Shown here: in pieces, positions 51,296 through 59,542 of the stretch
How positions within the stretch are numbered: position 1 is the stretch's first letter
Layout: every line of letters starts with the position of its first letter
NCBI RefSeq assembly: GCF_049994355.1
Contig: NZ_CP188257.1
Location: 310,001-374,000, forward strand
DNA: 64,000 nt
Direction: 5' to 3'
DNA from: Angustibacter sp049994355
Lineage (GTDB): Bacteria > Actinomycetota > Actinomycetes > Actinomycetales > Angustibacteraceae
Translations under genes and position numbers: made by a program
Notes under the pieces: model-generated
The model's database searches: none
What the model was told of the DNA's origin: nothing
The model's input: the letters and a program-made list of their open reading frames with translations, nothing else

Positions 51296-51942
51296 CACGA
51301 ACCTTCCAGGTAGCGCAGGACCGCGAGCACGCGGCGGTGGTCCTGGTCAGCAGGGGGCAGCGCGAGCTTGAGGAAGATCGAGCTGACGTGCTTCTCGACG
51401 GCGCCCTCGCTGACCACCAGCTCGGCGGCGATGCCCTGGTTCGAGCGGCCCTCGGCCATCAGCCGCATCACGTCGGTCTCGCGCGGAGTCAGCCCGCCCA
51501 ACGGGTCGACCCGACGGCTGCGCACCAGCAGCTGGGAGACGACCTCCGGGTCGAGCGCGGTCCCGCCGTCGCCGACCCGGCGGACGGCGTCCACGAACTC
51601 GCGGACATCGGCGACCCGGTCCTTGAGCAGGTAGCCCACCCCACGGGTGTCGGAGGCGATCAGGTCGGTCGCGTAGCGCTCCTCGACGTACTGGCTGAGC
51701 ACCAGGACGGAGACGTCCGGGTGCTGCGCGCGGATGACCAGCGCGGCCCGGATGCCTTCGTCGGTGTGCGTCGGCGGCATCCGGATGTCCACGATGCAGA
51801 TGTCCGGCAGCAGCTCGTCCACCTTGCGCAGCAACGCCTCCGGCTCGTCGACGGCGGCGACGACGTCCAGTCCGGCGTCGGTCAGCAGCCTGACGATGCC
51901 TTCACGCAGCAGCACCGAGTCCTCGGCGATCACGACTCGCAC
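51295..51942 (-). CDS. NarL/LuxR-type response regulator
   Basis: 215 residues from GTG (GGAGGTGCC-GTG). Receiver domain: VVIAEDSVLLREGI with acidic pocket, CIVDIRMPP with the phospho-Asp, GVGYLLKDRV with Lys. Output: LTPRETDVMRLMAEGRSNQGIAAELVVSEGAVEKHVSSIFLKL, a NarL helix-turn-helix. Its GTG lies within the end of the kinase gene. Cognate kinase upstream; targets likely include its own operon and the divergent MMPL gene. Confidence 0.94.
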   Translation of the reverse strand: MRVVIAEDSVLLREGIVRLLTDAGLDVVAAVDEPEALLRKVDELLPDICIVDIRMPPTHTDEGIRAALVIRAQHPDVSVLVLSQYVEERYATDLIASDTRGVGYLLKDRVADVREFVDAVRRVGDGGTALDPEVVSQLLVRSRRVDPLGGLTPRETDVMRLMAEGRSNQGIAAELVVSEGAVEKHVSSIFLKLALPPADQDHRRVLAVLRYLEGS

Positions 51943-53186
51943 GGCACCTCCACAGCAATGGTCGTGCCGACGCCCACCGGGCTGATCAGCTGGAAGGTCC
52001 CGTCGACGGCGCGGACCCGGTCTCGCAGACCGACCAGCCCGCTGCCGGCCCCTTCGGTGGCACCGCCGTCGCCGTCGTCCACCACGGCCACCTGCAGCCG
52101 GTCGCGGCCCGCCGCGTCGTGCCGGAGCTCGATGTGCACGGACGCCTGCTTGGCGCCCGAGTGGCGGGCGACGTTGGTCAGCGACTCCGAGACGACGAAG
52201 TACGCGATGGCCTCGGCGGTCGGACCGGGCCGACGCTCCAGCCGGACGTCGAGCCGCACCGGCACCGGCGAGCGTGCGGCCAGGGCGGACAGCGCCGCGT
52301 CCAGCCCGCGGTCGGTGAGCACCGCCGGGTAGACGCCCCGGATCACGTTGCGCAGCTCGGTGATGGAGTCCTTGGCCTCCTGGTGCGCGCGGATCACCAG
52401 CTCCTTGGCGGCCTCGGGGTCGGAGTCGAGCTTCTCCTTGGCCATCCCGAGGTTCATCGCGAGCGATACCAGGTGCTGCTGCGCGCCGTCGTGCAGGTCG
52501 CGCTCGATCCGGCGTCGCTCGGCGTCGGCCGCGTCGACCACCCGGGCGCGCGACTCGGTCAGCGAGGACACCTCGGCCTTGAGCAGCTCGGCGCCGCTGG
52601 GCGCCAGCAGGGTGCGCACGAGGGCGAGCTCGGCGTCCGCCAGGGCCTTGGTCAGCACCGGTGCCAGCTGCAGTGCCAACAGGCCGATGCCGAAGCCGGC
52701 CAGCACCTCCAGCCACGGCGTCCAGTGCAGCCAGGTGACGACCTGGCCGCCGTACAGCGCGAAGCCGTAGGCGGGCAGCAGCACGCCGGCAAGCCCGATC
52801 GCCCAGACCGCCACCGCCAGGCTGTAGAACACGGTGCCGACCGGCAGCATCAGCAGGCAGTACGCAATCTCCTTCCACGCCCCGCGTGAGGAGATGAGCG
52901 CCCAGGCCCGACGGGCGGCGTTGGTGTCCTGCGGCGTCAGCCGAGGGCGCTTGGGCAGGTCGACGCCGAGAAACAGGTTCGCCCGGCCGCGTTCGAACGA
53001 GGCCAGGCCGTGCGCGGTGTAGACGGTGGCTACCAGGATGACCACGCCGGTCCCGAAGAGCGGCAGCAGGCCGATGCCGAGCGACAGCCCCACCAGGACG
53101 ACGGTGAAGGTGATGATCCCGACCGGCAGGCCGAGCGTGACGTAGGCCAGTGCCAGCCACGTCTTCGACCCCCATGAGTTGCGCAT
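51930..53186 (-). CDS. Sensor histidine kinase (HisKA_3 type)
   Basis: 418 residues from ATG at 53186. Four or more membrane helices and a sensor region (about 1-200, LPVGIITFTVVLVGLSLGIGLLP, TVFYSLAVAVWAIGLAGVLLP) as in the putative sensor domain of actinobacterial kinases. Dimerisation/phosphorylation: AERRRIERDLHDGAQQHLVS with the His, then HATPase with ESLTNVARHSGA, VVDDGDGG and GLVGLRDRV. Partner of the regulator that overlaps its 3' end. Confidence 0.94.
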   Translation of the reverse strand: MRNSWGSKTWLALAYVTLGLPVGIITFTVVLVGLSLGIGLLPLFGTGVVILVATVYTAHGLASFERGRANLFLGVDLPKRPRLTPQDTNAARRAWALISSRGAWKEIAYCLLMLPVGTVFYSLAVAVWAIGLAGVLLPAYGFALYGGQVVTWLHWTPWLEVLAGFGIGLLALQLAPVLTKALADAELALVRTLLAPSGAELLKAEVSSLTESRARVVDAADAERRRIERDLHDGAQQHLVSLAMNLGMAKEKLDSDPEAAKELVIRAHQEAKDSITELRNVIRGVYPAVLTDRGLDAALSALAARSPVPVRLDVRLERRPGPTAEAIAYFVVSESLTNVARHSGAKQASVHIELRHDAAGRDRLQVAVVDDGDGGATEGAGSGLVGLRDRVRAVDGTFQLISPVGVGTTIAVEVPCES

Positions 53187-53199
53187 GTGCCCACCGTAT

Positions 53200-53215
53200 T
53201 CAGGGGTGTCCCTGA
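53200..53215. promoter_or_regulatory. Dyad upstream of the histidine kinase operon, half-site near the MMPL gene
   Basis: TCAGGG-GTGT-CCCTGA is a perfect dyad 14 nt upstream of the kinase ATG. The same half-site TCAGGG recurs at 53307-53312, 41 nt before the MMPL start. Both could bind the response regulator. Confidence 0.45.
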
Positions 53216-53352
53216 GCCGCCATGACGCTGGCAGCCGGATCGAACCGGGGGTTTCCCCTACCCCCATTGGGGCGCTTCCCGGACAGACACCGGGGTGGCC
53301 CGGGGGTCAGGGTTAAGAGACCGAAAACGACTGAGCCGCTAGGGGAACGACC

Positions 53353-55584
53353 ATGACGCTCACCGCACCACCGCATCTTCAACCGTCCTCGCCGGACGAC
53401 GCCCAGCCCGCGTCCGGCACGGTGCTCCGCCTCGCCCGATGGAGCACGAAGCACCGCACGAAGGCGCTGATCGGCTGGTTCCTGTTCGTCGCCGTCGTGT
53501 TCGTCGGCGGCAACCTGGCCGGCACCCGACTGCTCGAGGGGGCGCAGACCGGTACGGGGGAGTCCGGTCGCGCCGACCGCATCGTCGAGCAGGCCGGCTA
53601 CCCGGCCACCCCGACCGAGCGGATCCTCGTGCAGGCCCGCTCGGGCAGCCTGGACGCCGCCACCGCCACCGCGGTCGGCAACGAGCTGCGCGGTCGACTG
53701 TCCGGCATGAAGCAGGTCGGCGAGGTCGGTGAGCTGATCCGCTCGCAGGACGGCCGCTCCGCCCTCTTGCCCGTCGTGCTCGACGTGAACGGCAAGACCG
53801 GCAACGCGGCCTACGACGTGGCCGGCGACCAGGTGCCCGCAGTGCTCGCGGTGACCGCGGACGTCGCCAAGGCGCACCCAGATCTGAAGATCGCCCAGGC
53901 CGGCGACGCGTCGCTGGACAAGGCGATCGGCGGGCAGGTGTCCAAGGACTTCTCGCGGGCCGAGAAGCTCAGCCTGCCGGTGACCCTGGCGATCCTGATC
54001 CTGTCGTTCGGTGCGCTGATCGCGGCCGGCGTGCCGGTCATCCTCGCGCTGTCCGCCGTGATGGCCGGGATCGGGCTCAGCTCCCTGGTCTCGCACGTGG
54101 TGCCCGTGATGGACTCGCTGAACAGCGTCATCCTGCTGATCGGGATGGCGGTCGGCGTCGACTACTCGCTGTTCTACGTGCGTCGGGCCCGTGAGGAACG
54201 CGCTCGCGGCGCCAGCCGCCGCTCGTCCGTCGAGATCGCGGCGCAGACCAGTGGTCGGGCAGTGGTGGTCTCGGGACTCGCAGTGTTCATCGCGATGTCG
54301 GGCCTGCTGCTGTCCGGGGACGCGACCTTCGTCTCGATGGCGGTCGGCACCATGCTCGTGGTGGCCGTCGCCGTCCTCGGCTCGCTGACGGCCCTGCCGG
54401 CGATGCTGTCCGCGTTCGGCGACAAGGTCGACCGGCCGCGTATCCCGTTCGTGCACCGGCTGCGCCGGGCCGACGGCGAGGGTCGCTTCTGGCCCGCGGT
54501 CATGCGCGTCGTCCTGCACCGGCCGGCGATCTCGCTGCTGCTGGCAGGGACTGCGATGGTGGCGCTCGCGCTGCCGGCGCTCGGCATGCGGACCGGTGAG
54601 GCGGGCGCCGACTCGCTGCCTCGCTCCATCCCGATCATGAAGACCTACGACGCGATGACGGCGGCGTTCCCGCAGACCGGGTTCGCGCACACCGTGGTCG
54701 TGCACTCCGGCTCCGCTCGGATCGACCAGGCGGCGCTGGACGCCGGTGTCACCAGGCTCGTCGCCGACGCCAAGGCCACCGGCCAGTTCACCGGCCTGGA
54801 CGACGTCCAGCCGAACATCGCGCCGGACGGACGGACGGCGACCATCGACGTCCCGATGACCGGTGACTTCAGTAGCAAGGCGGCCGGCAGGTCGCTGACC
54901 ACGCTGCGCGAGCGGCTGGTGCCGACCCTGTCCGCCGGGCTGCCCGGCACGCAGGTGATGGTCACCGGACCGACCGCCGGATCGACGGACTTCGCCGCCT
55001 CGATGCGCTCGCATCTGCCGTGGGTGATGGGCTTCGTGCTGGGCCTGACCTTCGTGGTGCTGGTGTTCGCGTTCCGCTCCGTCGTGGTCGCGGCGACCGC
55101 GGTGGTGCTGAACCTGCTTTCGGTCGGTGCCGCGTACGGGCTCATGGTGCTGGTGTTCCAGCACGGGATCGGAGCCGGTGCGCTGGGTCTGGCCCAGACC
55201 GGCTTCATCGTCGACTGGCTCCCGCTGTTCCTGTTCGTGGTGCTGTTCGGCCTGTCGATGGACTACCACGTGTTCGTGGTCAGCCGGATCCGCGAGCAGC
55301 ACGACTCGGGGCTGCCCACCAAGCTCGCGGTGGCTCGTGGCGTGACCTCGTCGGCCGGCGTGGTGACCAGCGCGGCGGCGGTGATGGTCGGGGTGTTCAG
55401 CATCTTCGGAACGTTGTCGCTGCTGGAGTTCAAGCAGCTCGGTGTGGGCCTGGCCGCGGCGGTGCTGATCGACGCGACCATCGTCCGCGCGGTGCTGCTG
55501 CCCTCGGCGATGACGCTGCTGGGGCACAAGAACTGGTGGCTACCCGCCGCCCTCGAGCGCCGGCTGCCCGCTCAGTCGCACTAG
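53353..55584 (+). CDS. MMPL-family RND exporter
   Basis: 743 residues with 11-12 membrane helices in two halves. N-terminal helix ALIGWFLFVAVVFVGGNLAG, then a large outside domain; helices 2-6 include GMAVGVDYSLFYVRRAREE and GLAVFIAMSGLLLSGDATF; second half has GFVLGLTFVVLVFAFRS and LFGLSMDYHVFVVSRIREQHD, with the two Asp-Tyr pairs needed for proton use. The family exports lipids, siderophores or drugs. Divergent from the two-component operon, suggesting envelope-stress control. Ribosome site AGGGGAACGACC-ATG. Confidence 0.94.
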   Translation: MTLTAPPHLQPSSPDDAQPASGTVLRLARWSTKHRTKALIGWFLFVAVVFVGGNLAGTRLLEGAQTGTGESGRADRIVEQAGYPATPTERILVQARSGSLDAATATAVGNELRGRLSGMKQVGEVGELIRSQDGRSALLPVVLDVNGKTGNAAYDVAGDQVPAVLAVTADVAKAHPDLKIAQAGDASLDKAIGGQVSKDFSRAEKLSLPVTLAILILSFGALIAAGVPVILALSAVMAGIGLSSLVSHVVPVMDSLNSVILLIGMAVGVDYSLFYVRRAREERARGASRRSSVEIAAQTSGRAVVVSGLAVFIAMSGLLLSGDATFVSMAVGTMLVVAVAVLGSLTALPAMLSAFGDKVDRPRIPFVHRLRRADGEGRFWPAVMRVVLHRPAISLLLAGTAMVALALPALGMRTGEAGADSLPRSIPIMKTYDAMTAAFPQTGFAHTVVVHSGSARIDQAALDAGVTRLVADAKATGQFTGLDDVQPNIAPDGRTATIDVPMTGDFSSKAAGRSLTTLRERLVPTLSAGLPGTQVMVTGPTAGSTDFAASMRSHLPWVMGFVLGLTFVVLVFAFRSVVVAATAVVLNLLSVGAAYGLMVLVFQHGIGAGALGLAQTGFIVDWLPLFLFVVLFGLSMDYHVFVVSRIREQHDSGLPTKLAVARGVTSSAGVVTSAAAVMVGVFSIFGTLSLLEFKQLGVGLAAAVLIDATIVRAVLLPSAMTLLGHKNWWLPAALERRLPAQSH

Positions 55585-55646
55585 GCGGTACGGCGTGCCA
55601 GGAGGCCCGGTCAGGTGGAACGCGCACCTGGCCGGGCCGGCCGCTG

Positions 55647-56693
55647 TCAGCCACAGGCTCGCTCCTGCGCCGAGCCCATCAGGGCCGTGAGGTCGACCGC
55701 GGTAGTGACGTCCTGCGGGACGGTGTGCTCGACGGCGATCGGCACGCCGACCAGCAGCAGGTAGCTCTGCTCGTTCAGCGAGTCCAGCGCCTGGCAGCCG
55801 CGCACCTGCACCCGCAGGGAGAGCGTGATGTCGTCCTCTGCGGACAGGATGACCGGCAGTGACGGGAACGTCGTCACGGTCGTCGGTGGTCCGACCGCGC
55901 CGACCCGCGCGGACTGCGGCAGCGGCCCGGTCACCGGTGGCCGCAGCCGCACCGGCGAGTCGGCATCGACGATGATCGCGACGGCGTGGTGGGTCGCGTT
56001 GCGCAGGACCAGCTGCGGGTTGCGGACCGTGCCGACCAGCTGCGAGGTCAGCAGGGCGCCGTCCGGGTCGCCGCAGACCGCCCGGCGGTTGACCCGGTAG
56101 GTGTCGAGGTTCTCGTCGCGGACCGTCAGCTGGTGCGTCTGCCCGTCCGGCCCGCGGACTGAGATCTGTGGGGTGACCGGCGTCTGCGTGCCACAGATGA
56201 TGCCGACCAGCGCGACCACCTGCTGTGAGCCGCCGGGGTCGATCCGGGCCGAGCCGTTGGCCATGCCCACCACGGTGGCGCCGGCGAACGGGCGCGCGAC
56301 CGGCGGTGAGACCAGCACGTCCACGGGGGCCTGTCCGAGGTTGACCAGGCTGATCCGCACCGAGGCCGCGGTGATCCGGCCGGCCAGCGTCATGGTCGCC
56401 GGCTGGGCGACCGCGAGGACTCGCACCTGGGCTGCCGCGGCGGTCTGCTCGCGAACCTTGGACCGGTGGTCTATCCAGACGCCGACGCCGATCCCGGCGA
56501 CCAGGGTCGCCGCGGTGAGCGCCGCCGCCGTCCACCGGGTGGGACGTCGCCGTCCAGCTGACCGCCGTTCCGCGTCCGGACGGGGCTGCGGGAGCGACTC
56601 GAGATCGACGACGTGCATCCGCCCGGCCGGCGCGCGAGGCGCGTCCGCCTCGCCGGAGCGGGCGTGGCCGACGTCCAGGACCTCGTAGCCCAT
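55647..56693 (-). CDS. Hypothetical single-pass membrane protein
   Basis: 348 residues from ATG at 56693. About 55 soluble residues, one helix (WTAAALTAATLVAGIGVGVWI), then an extracellular part rich in beta strands: TAASVRISLVNLGQAPVDVLVSP-like, QLVLRNATHHAVAIIV, DDITLSLRVQVRGC. Three or four Cys residues outside could make disulphides. It looks like two immunoglobulin-like domains. Family not recognised. Monocistronic. Confidence 0.75.
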   Translation of the reverse strand: MGYEVLDVGHARSGEADAPRAPAGRMHVVDLESLPQPRPDAERRSAGRRRPTRWTAAALTAATLVAGIGVGVWIDHRSKVREQTAAAAQVRVLAVAQPATMTLAGRITAASVRISLVNLGQAPVDVLVSPPVARPFAGATVVGMANGSARIDPGGSQQVVALVGIICGTQTPVTPQISVRGPDGQTHQLTVRDENLDTYRVNRRAVCGDPDGALLTSQLVGTVRNPQLVLRNATHHAVAIIVDADSPVRLRPPVTGPLPQSARVGAVGPPTTVTTFPSLPVILSAEDDITLSLRVQVRGCQALDSLNEQSYLLLVGVPIAVEHTVPQDVTTAVDLTALMGSAQERACG

Positions 56694-56784
56694 CCGCCCA
56701 GCATGCGCGCCGAGCTCGCCGGACGGAAGGGCGTGGCTCGACGGGCAGCTCGACGGTCGGGTCGGCGGCACGCAACACTGACGT

Positions 56785-57207
56785 GTGCCGCACCCCCTGA
56801 TGTACGACCCCGGCGACCCGCTGCTGGCGCGGCTGCGCGAGCTGTGCCTGCGCTTCCCGGAGGCCGCCGAGAAGGTGTCGCACGGCCGGCCGACGTTCCG
56901 GTCGCGGGTGATGTTCGCGGCCTACTCCGGCATGGTGAAGGGTGCGGTGCCCGGCCAGCCGATGCTGCAGTACCCACGGTCGGTGCTCTTTGTCGCGTCC
57001 GAGGTCGAACGCCCTGCGCTGGAACAGGATCCGCGGTTCTTCCTGCCCGCCTACTACGGCGCCTACGGCTGGATCGGTCTCGACCTGGACGCGGCTGCGG
57101 TCGACTGGCAGGAGGTTGCCGAGCTGGTCGACGTGAGCTTTCGCGAGGTCAGCGGCCCGCGGCTGGTGCGGCTGCTCGACGAGATCGGTTCGCCGGCCGA
57201 CCGCTGA
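56785..57207 (+). CDS. MmcQ/YjbR-like protein
   Basis: 140 residues from GTG. LRELCLRFPEAAEKVSHGRPTFR and FFLPAYYGAYGWIGLDLD fit the MmcQ/YjbR family, a CyaY-like fold with double-wing DNA-binding similarity; function uncertain. It is divergent from the hypothetical membrane protein and convergent with the fusion gene downstream. Confidence 0.82.
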   Translation: MPHPLMYDPGDPLLARLRELCLRFPEAAEKVSHGRPTFRSRVMFAAYSGMVKGAVPGQPMLQYPRSVLFVASEVERPALEQDPRFFLPAYYGAYGWIGLDLDAAAVDWQEVAELVDVSFREVSGPRLVRLLDEIGSPADR

Positions 57208-57210
57208 CGC

Positions 57211-58098
57211 TCAGTCGGACGTCGGCTGCGGGGCCAGGTCCTCGATCGGCACCACCACGCCGTGCTCGAGCAGCACCTTCGCCGACCCGAGCACCTTGGT
57301 GAAGCCGGCGGTCGAGCCCAGTGCCTTGGCGGTCGTCGTGTCGGCCTCGCCGGTGAAGCCGGTCTCGGTGATGCGGACGACGGTCGCGTGGGCGGACGTC
57401 TCGGCGAAGTTCCACTCCACCCGGGTCGGTGGGTCGTCGTCGCCGGACCACTGCATCACGATTCGCCGGTCCGGCTCGAGCTCGAGCACGTCGACGGTGG
57501 AGGAGACCCCGAACATCTCCCAGGTCCACTCGACCCGGGCGCCGGCAACCAGCGGTCCGGTGCTCTTGCTGAACCAGAACTTGGTGGTCGTCGCCGGCTC
57601 TACGAACGCCGCGAAGACCACTTCGACCGGACGACGGATCAGGATCTCGGCGTTCATCACCGGCGGCTTGGTCAAGGTGCCGGCCGGGGTCGAGGGCTGG
57701 CGCCGCAGCTGGAGGAAGCCGGGGAACTCGCGGCGGCTCAGCACCTGCCGGATCAGCGGCCCGGCGGCGGCGACCGCGACGTCCGACCCGACCAGCTGCG
57801 GATCGGTCGTCTGGTGGTCCTCGCCCTTCCAGGTCAACGTGCAGCCGCCCGCGGCGAGCACGTTCTGCACCCAGTTGGTCTGCGGACCCCACGGCAGCCC
57901 GATCACGAACGCCTCCGGCGTGACCATCACCGCAACCGGGATCGAATAGGGGCTACCGCTCTTGCGGCCGCGGTGGTGCAGCACCGCCCACAGCGGGAAC
58001 CAGCGGTGACCAGCGAGCCGGCGGGCGAAGGGAGCGGTGGCCTTGACCATCCGAGCGGGTGGTTTGGCCGTCGGTGTTCCGTCGCGGGAATCGGTCAT
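57211..58098 (-). CDS. Fusion of a deazaflavin-dependent nitroreductase-type domain and an AHSA1/START-like domain
   Basis: 295 residues. Residues 1-140 (FPLWAVLHHRGRKSGSPYSIPV, VIGLPWGPQTNWVQNVLAAGG, ADP-free beta barrel, VLSRREFPGFLQLRRQ) match the Ddn family, which binds F420. Residues 147-290 (MNAEILIRRPVEVVFAAFVEP, TKFWFSKSTGPLVAGARVEW, GFTGEADTTTAKALGSTAGFTKVL) match AHSA1/SRPBCC domains. The join at PPVMNAEILI keeps the Met that would start a separate gene. The two-domain protein may be a recent fusion of two small genes. Function of either part is not known here. Confidence 0.85.
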   Translation of the reverse strand: MTDSRDGTPTAKPPARMVKATAPFARRLAGHRWFPLWAVLHHRGRKSGSPYSIPVAVMVTPEAFVIGLPWGPQTNWVQNVLAAGGCTLTWKGEDHQTTDPQLVGSDVAVAAAGPLIRQVLSRREFPGFLQLRRQPSTPAGTLTKPPVMNAEILIRRPVEVVFAAFVEPATTTKFWFSKSTGPLVAGARVEWTWEMFGVSSTVDVLELEPDRRIVMQWSGDDDPPTRVEWNFAETSAHATVVRITETGFTGEADTTTAKALGSTAGFTKVLGSAKVLLEHGVVVPIEDLAPQPTSD

Positions 58099-58180
58099 CG
58101 CTTCAGCATGCCTACCGAAATCACCGGTTGGAAGGGCCTGCGGCGGTTAGGCTCTTGCGACACTCGTCACTTGGGGAGAC

Positions 58181-58360
58181 ATGGATCCGTACCAGCCGAC
58201 CGGCCCGCTGCTGCCGCCGCAACCGCCCCGTCGCAAGCGCACCGGGTGGGAGATCTTCGCGATCACGGTCGCTGTGGTGGTCGGCGTGATGGGGCTGGTG
58301 GCGGTGGCCGGCGTCATCCTGGTCATGGTCGCGCTCAACTCGTGGGCGGACAACAAATGA
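58181..58360 (+). CDS. Small single-pass membrane protein (59 aa) upstream of the prenyltransferase
   Basis: It reads MDPYQPTGPLLPPQPPRRKR, a proline-rich positively charged start, then WEIFAITVAVVVGVMGLVAV and a hydrophobic stretch to ALNSWADNK. Ribosome site TTGGGGAGAC-ATG. The stop overlaps the ATG of the UbiA gene (ATGA), so it is a coupled gene. Function unknown. A TAGGCT hexamer 27 nt upstream (58148) could be its -10. Confidence 0.75.
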   Translation: MDPYQPTGPLLPPQPPRRKRTGWEIFAITVAVVVGVMGLVAVAGVILVMVALNSWADNK

Positions 58361-59376
58361 GCGACCTCGTCGCGCGGGTGCGGCTCGTCGTCCTGATGGC
58401 GCGTCCGGCGCTGGTGCTGCTGCTCGGCAGCTACGCGGCCATCGGCTTGGCACAGCATGGAAACGCCGGGCGGCTGTGGCTGCTGTTCGCCTCGCTCGTC
58501 GTGGTGGTCGGATACCTGCTGGTGTCGGTGGTGCTGAACGACCTCGCCGACGCCGAGGTGGACCGGATCAACCTGGCGGGGGACCCTCGCCGTCCGCTCG
58601 CGTCCGGCTCGGCACCCCGCGACCTGGTCGTCGTCGCCGTGACCGGTGCGGTACTCGCGGTCGGCTTCGCGGCCGCCCTGGGCTGGCCGGTGCTGCTGGT
58701 GCTGGTGGTCGGGTTGGCCGTCGGTGCGGCCTACTCGCTGCCGCCGCTGCGGTTGTCCAAGCGTGGGGCGCTCGCGTCCCTGGTGCTGCCACTGAACGTG
58801 GTCGGGGTCCCGTACCTGGTTGGTCTGCTGGCTGGCGGTGAGGCGGTCCGCCCGGCTGACCTGATGCTGCTCGGCGGCCTGTACTCGGCGGTCATCGGAC
58901 GGTTGCTGCTCAAGGACTTCCGGGACGTGCGCGGCGACGCGCTACTCGGCAAGCGCACCTTCCTGGTGCGGTACGGGAGGGTCGTCACCTGTCGGGTGAG
59001 CGCTGTGCTGTGCGTGGTCGGTGGCGGGTTGCTGCTGGCCGCCGTGCCGGACCGCACGCTCACCCTGGTCGCCGTCTACGTCGTGGGTCTGGTGGCTGTG
59101 GTGGCGCTGCTCGTGCGGCTGTCCCGGGTGAGCAGCCCGCGTGAGGACACCGTGCTGGTCGGCGCGATCACGGTGCTGGGCCGCGGGATGCTCGTGACGC
59201 TGCTAGCGCACCTGTCGATGCGGCCGATGGGCTGGACGGTCTGGCAGCAGGCGGCCACCCTGATCGCCCTGGGGCTGCTGACCGGCGGACTCGCCTCCGA
59301 CCTGCTGCGGCACGGTCCGCAGGTGCGCGGACGGGTACCCGCCGAGCGCTTGCCAGCGTCCGACGTCCTCAGCTGA
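58357..59376 (+). CDS. UbiA-family prenyltransferase
   Basis: 339 residues, 8-9 membrane helices. The two acidic motifs are NDLADAEVDRIN (NDxxDxxxD) and KDFRDVRGDALLGKRT (DxxDxxGD), which bind the Mg-diphosphate of the prenyl donor. PRRPLASGSAPR follows the first. It attaches an isoprenoid chain to an aromatic or small lipid acceptor; the acceptor is not obvious because no quinone pathway gene is adjacent. Translationally coupled to the small membrane protein. Confidence 0.92.
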   Translation: MSDLVARVRLVVLMARPALVLLLGSYAAIGLAQHGNAGRLWLLFASLVVVVGYLLVSVVLNDLADAEVDRINLAGDPRRPLASGSAPRDLVVVAVTGAVLAVGFAAALGWPVLLVLVVGLAVGAAYSLPPLRLSKRGALASLVLPLNVVGVPYLVGLLAGGEAVRPADLMLLGGLYSAVIGRLLLKDFRDVRGDALLGKRTFLVRYGRVVTCRVSAVLCVVGGGLLLAAVPDRTLTLVAVYVVGLVAVVALLVRLSRVSSPREDTVLVGAITVLGRGMLVTLLAHLSMRPMGWTVWQQAATLIALGLLTGGLASDLLRHGPQVRGRVPAERLPASDVLS

Positions 59377-59377
59377 C

Positions 59378-59538
59378 GCGCGACGAACGGTAGCGTTGAG
59401 ACGCGACGAACGGTAGCGTTGAGACGCGACGAACGGTAGCGTTGAGACGCGACGAACGGTAGCGTTGAGACGCGACGAACGGTAGCGTTGAGACGTGACG
59501 AACGGTAGCGTTGAGACGTGACGAACGGTAGTGTTGAG
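59378..59538. repeat. Seven tandem 23-bp repeats with promoter-like hexamers
   Basis: Seven back-to-back units of 23 bp, each containing GACGAACGGTAGCGTTGAG; the last two have ACGTGACG in place of ACGCGACG and the last has TAGTGT instead of TAGCGT. Each unit brings a TAGCGT hexamer. In the last unit TAGTGT (59529-59534) is 8 nt from the ATG of the ATPase gene, the spacing of a leaderless -10. There are no spacers between units, so it is not a CRISPR array. Confidence 0.95.
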
Positions 59539-59542
59539 GCGC

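Noticed and set aside
59378..59538. CRISPR array
   Set aside because: The 23-bp units are contiguous with no spacers and there are no cas genes.
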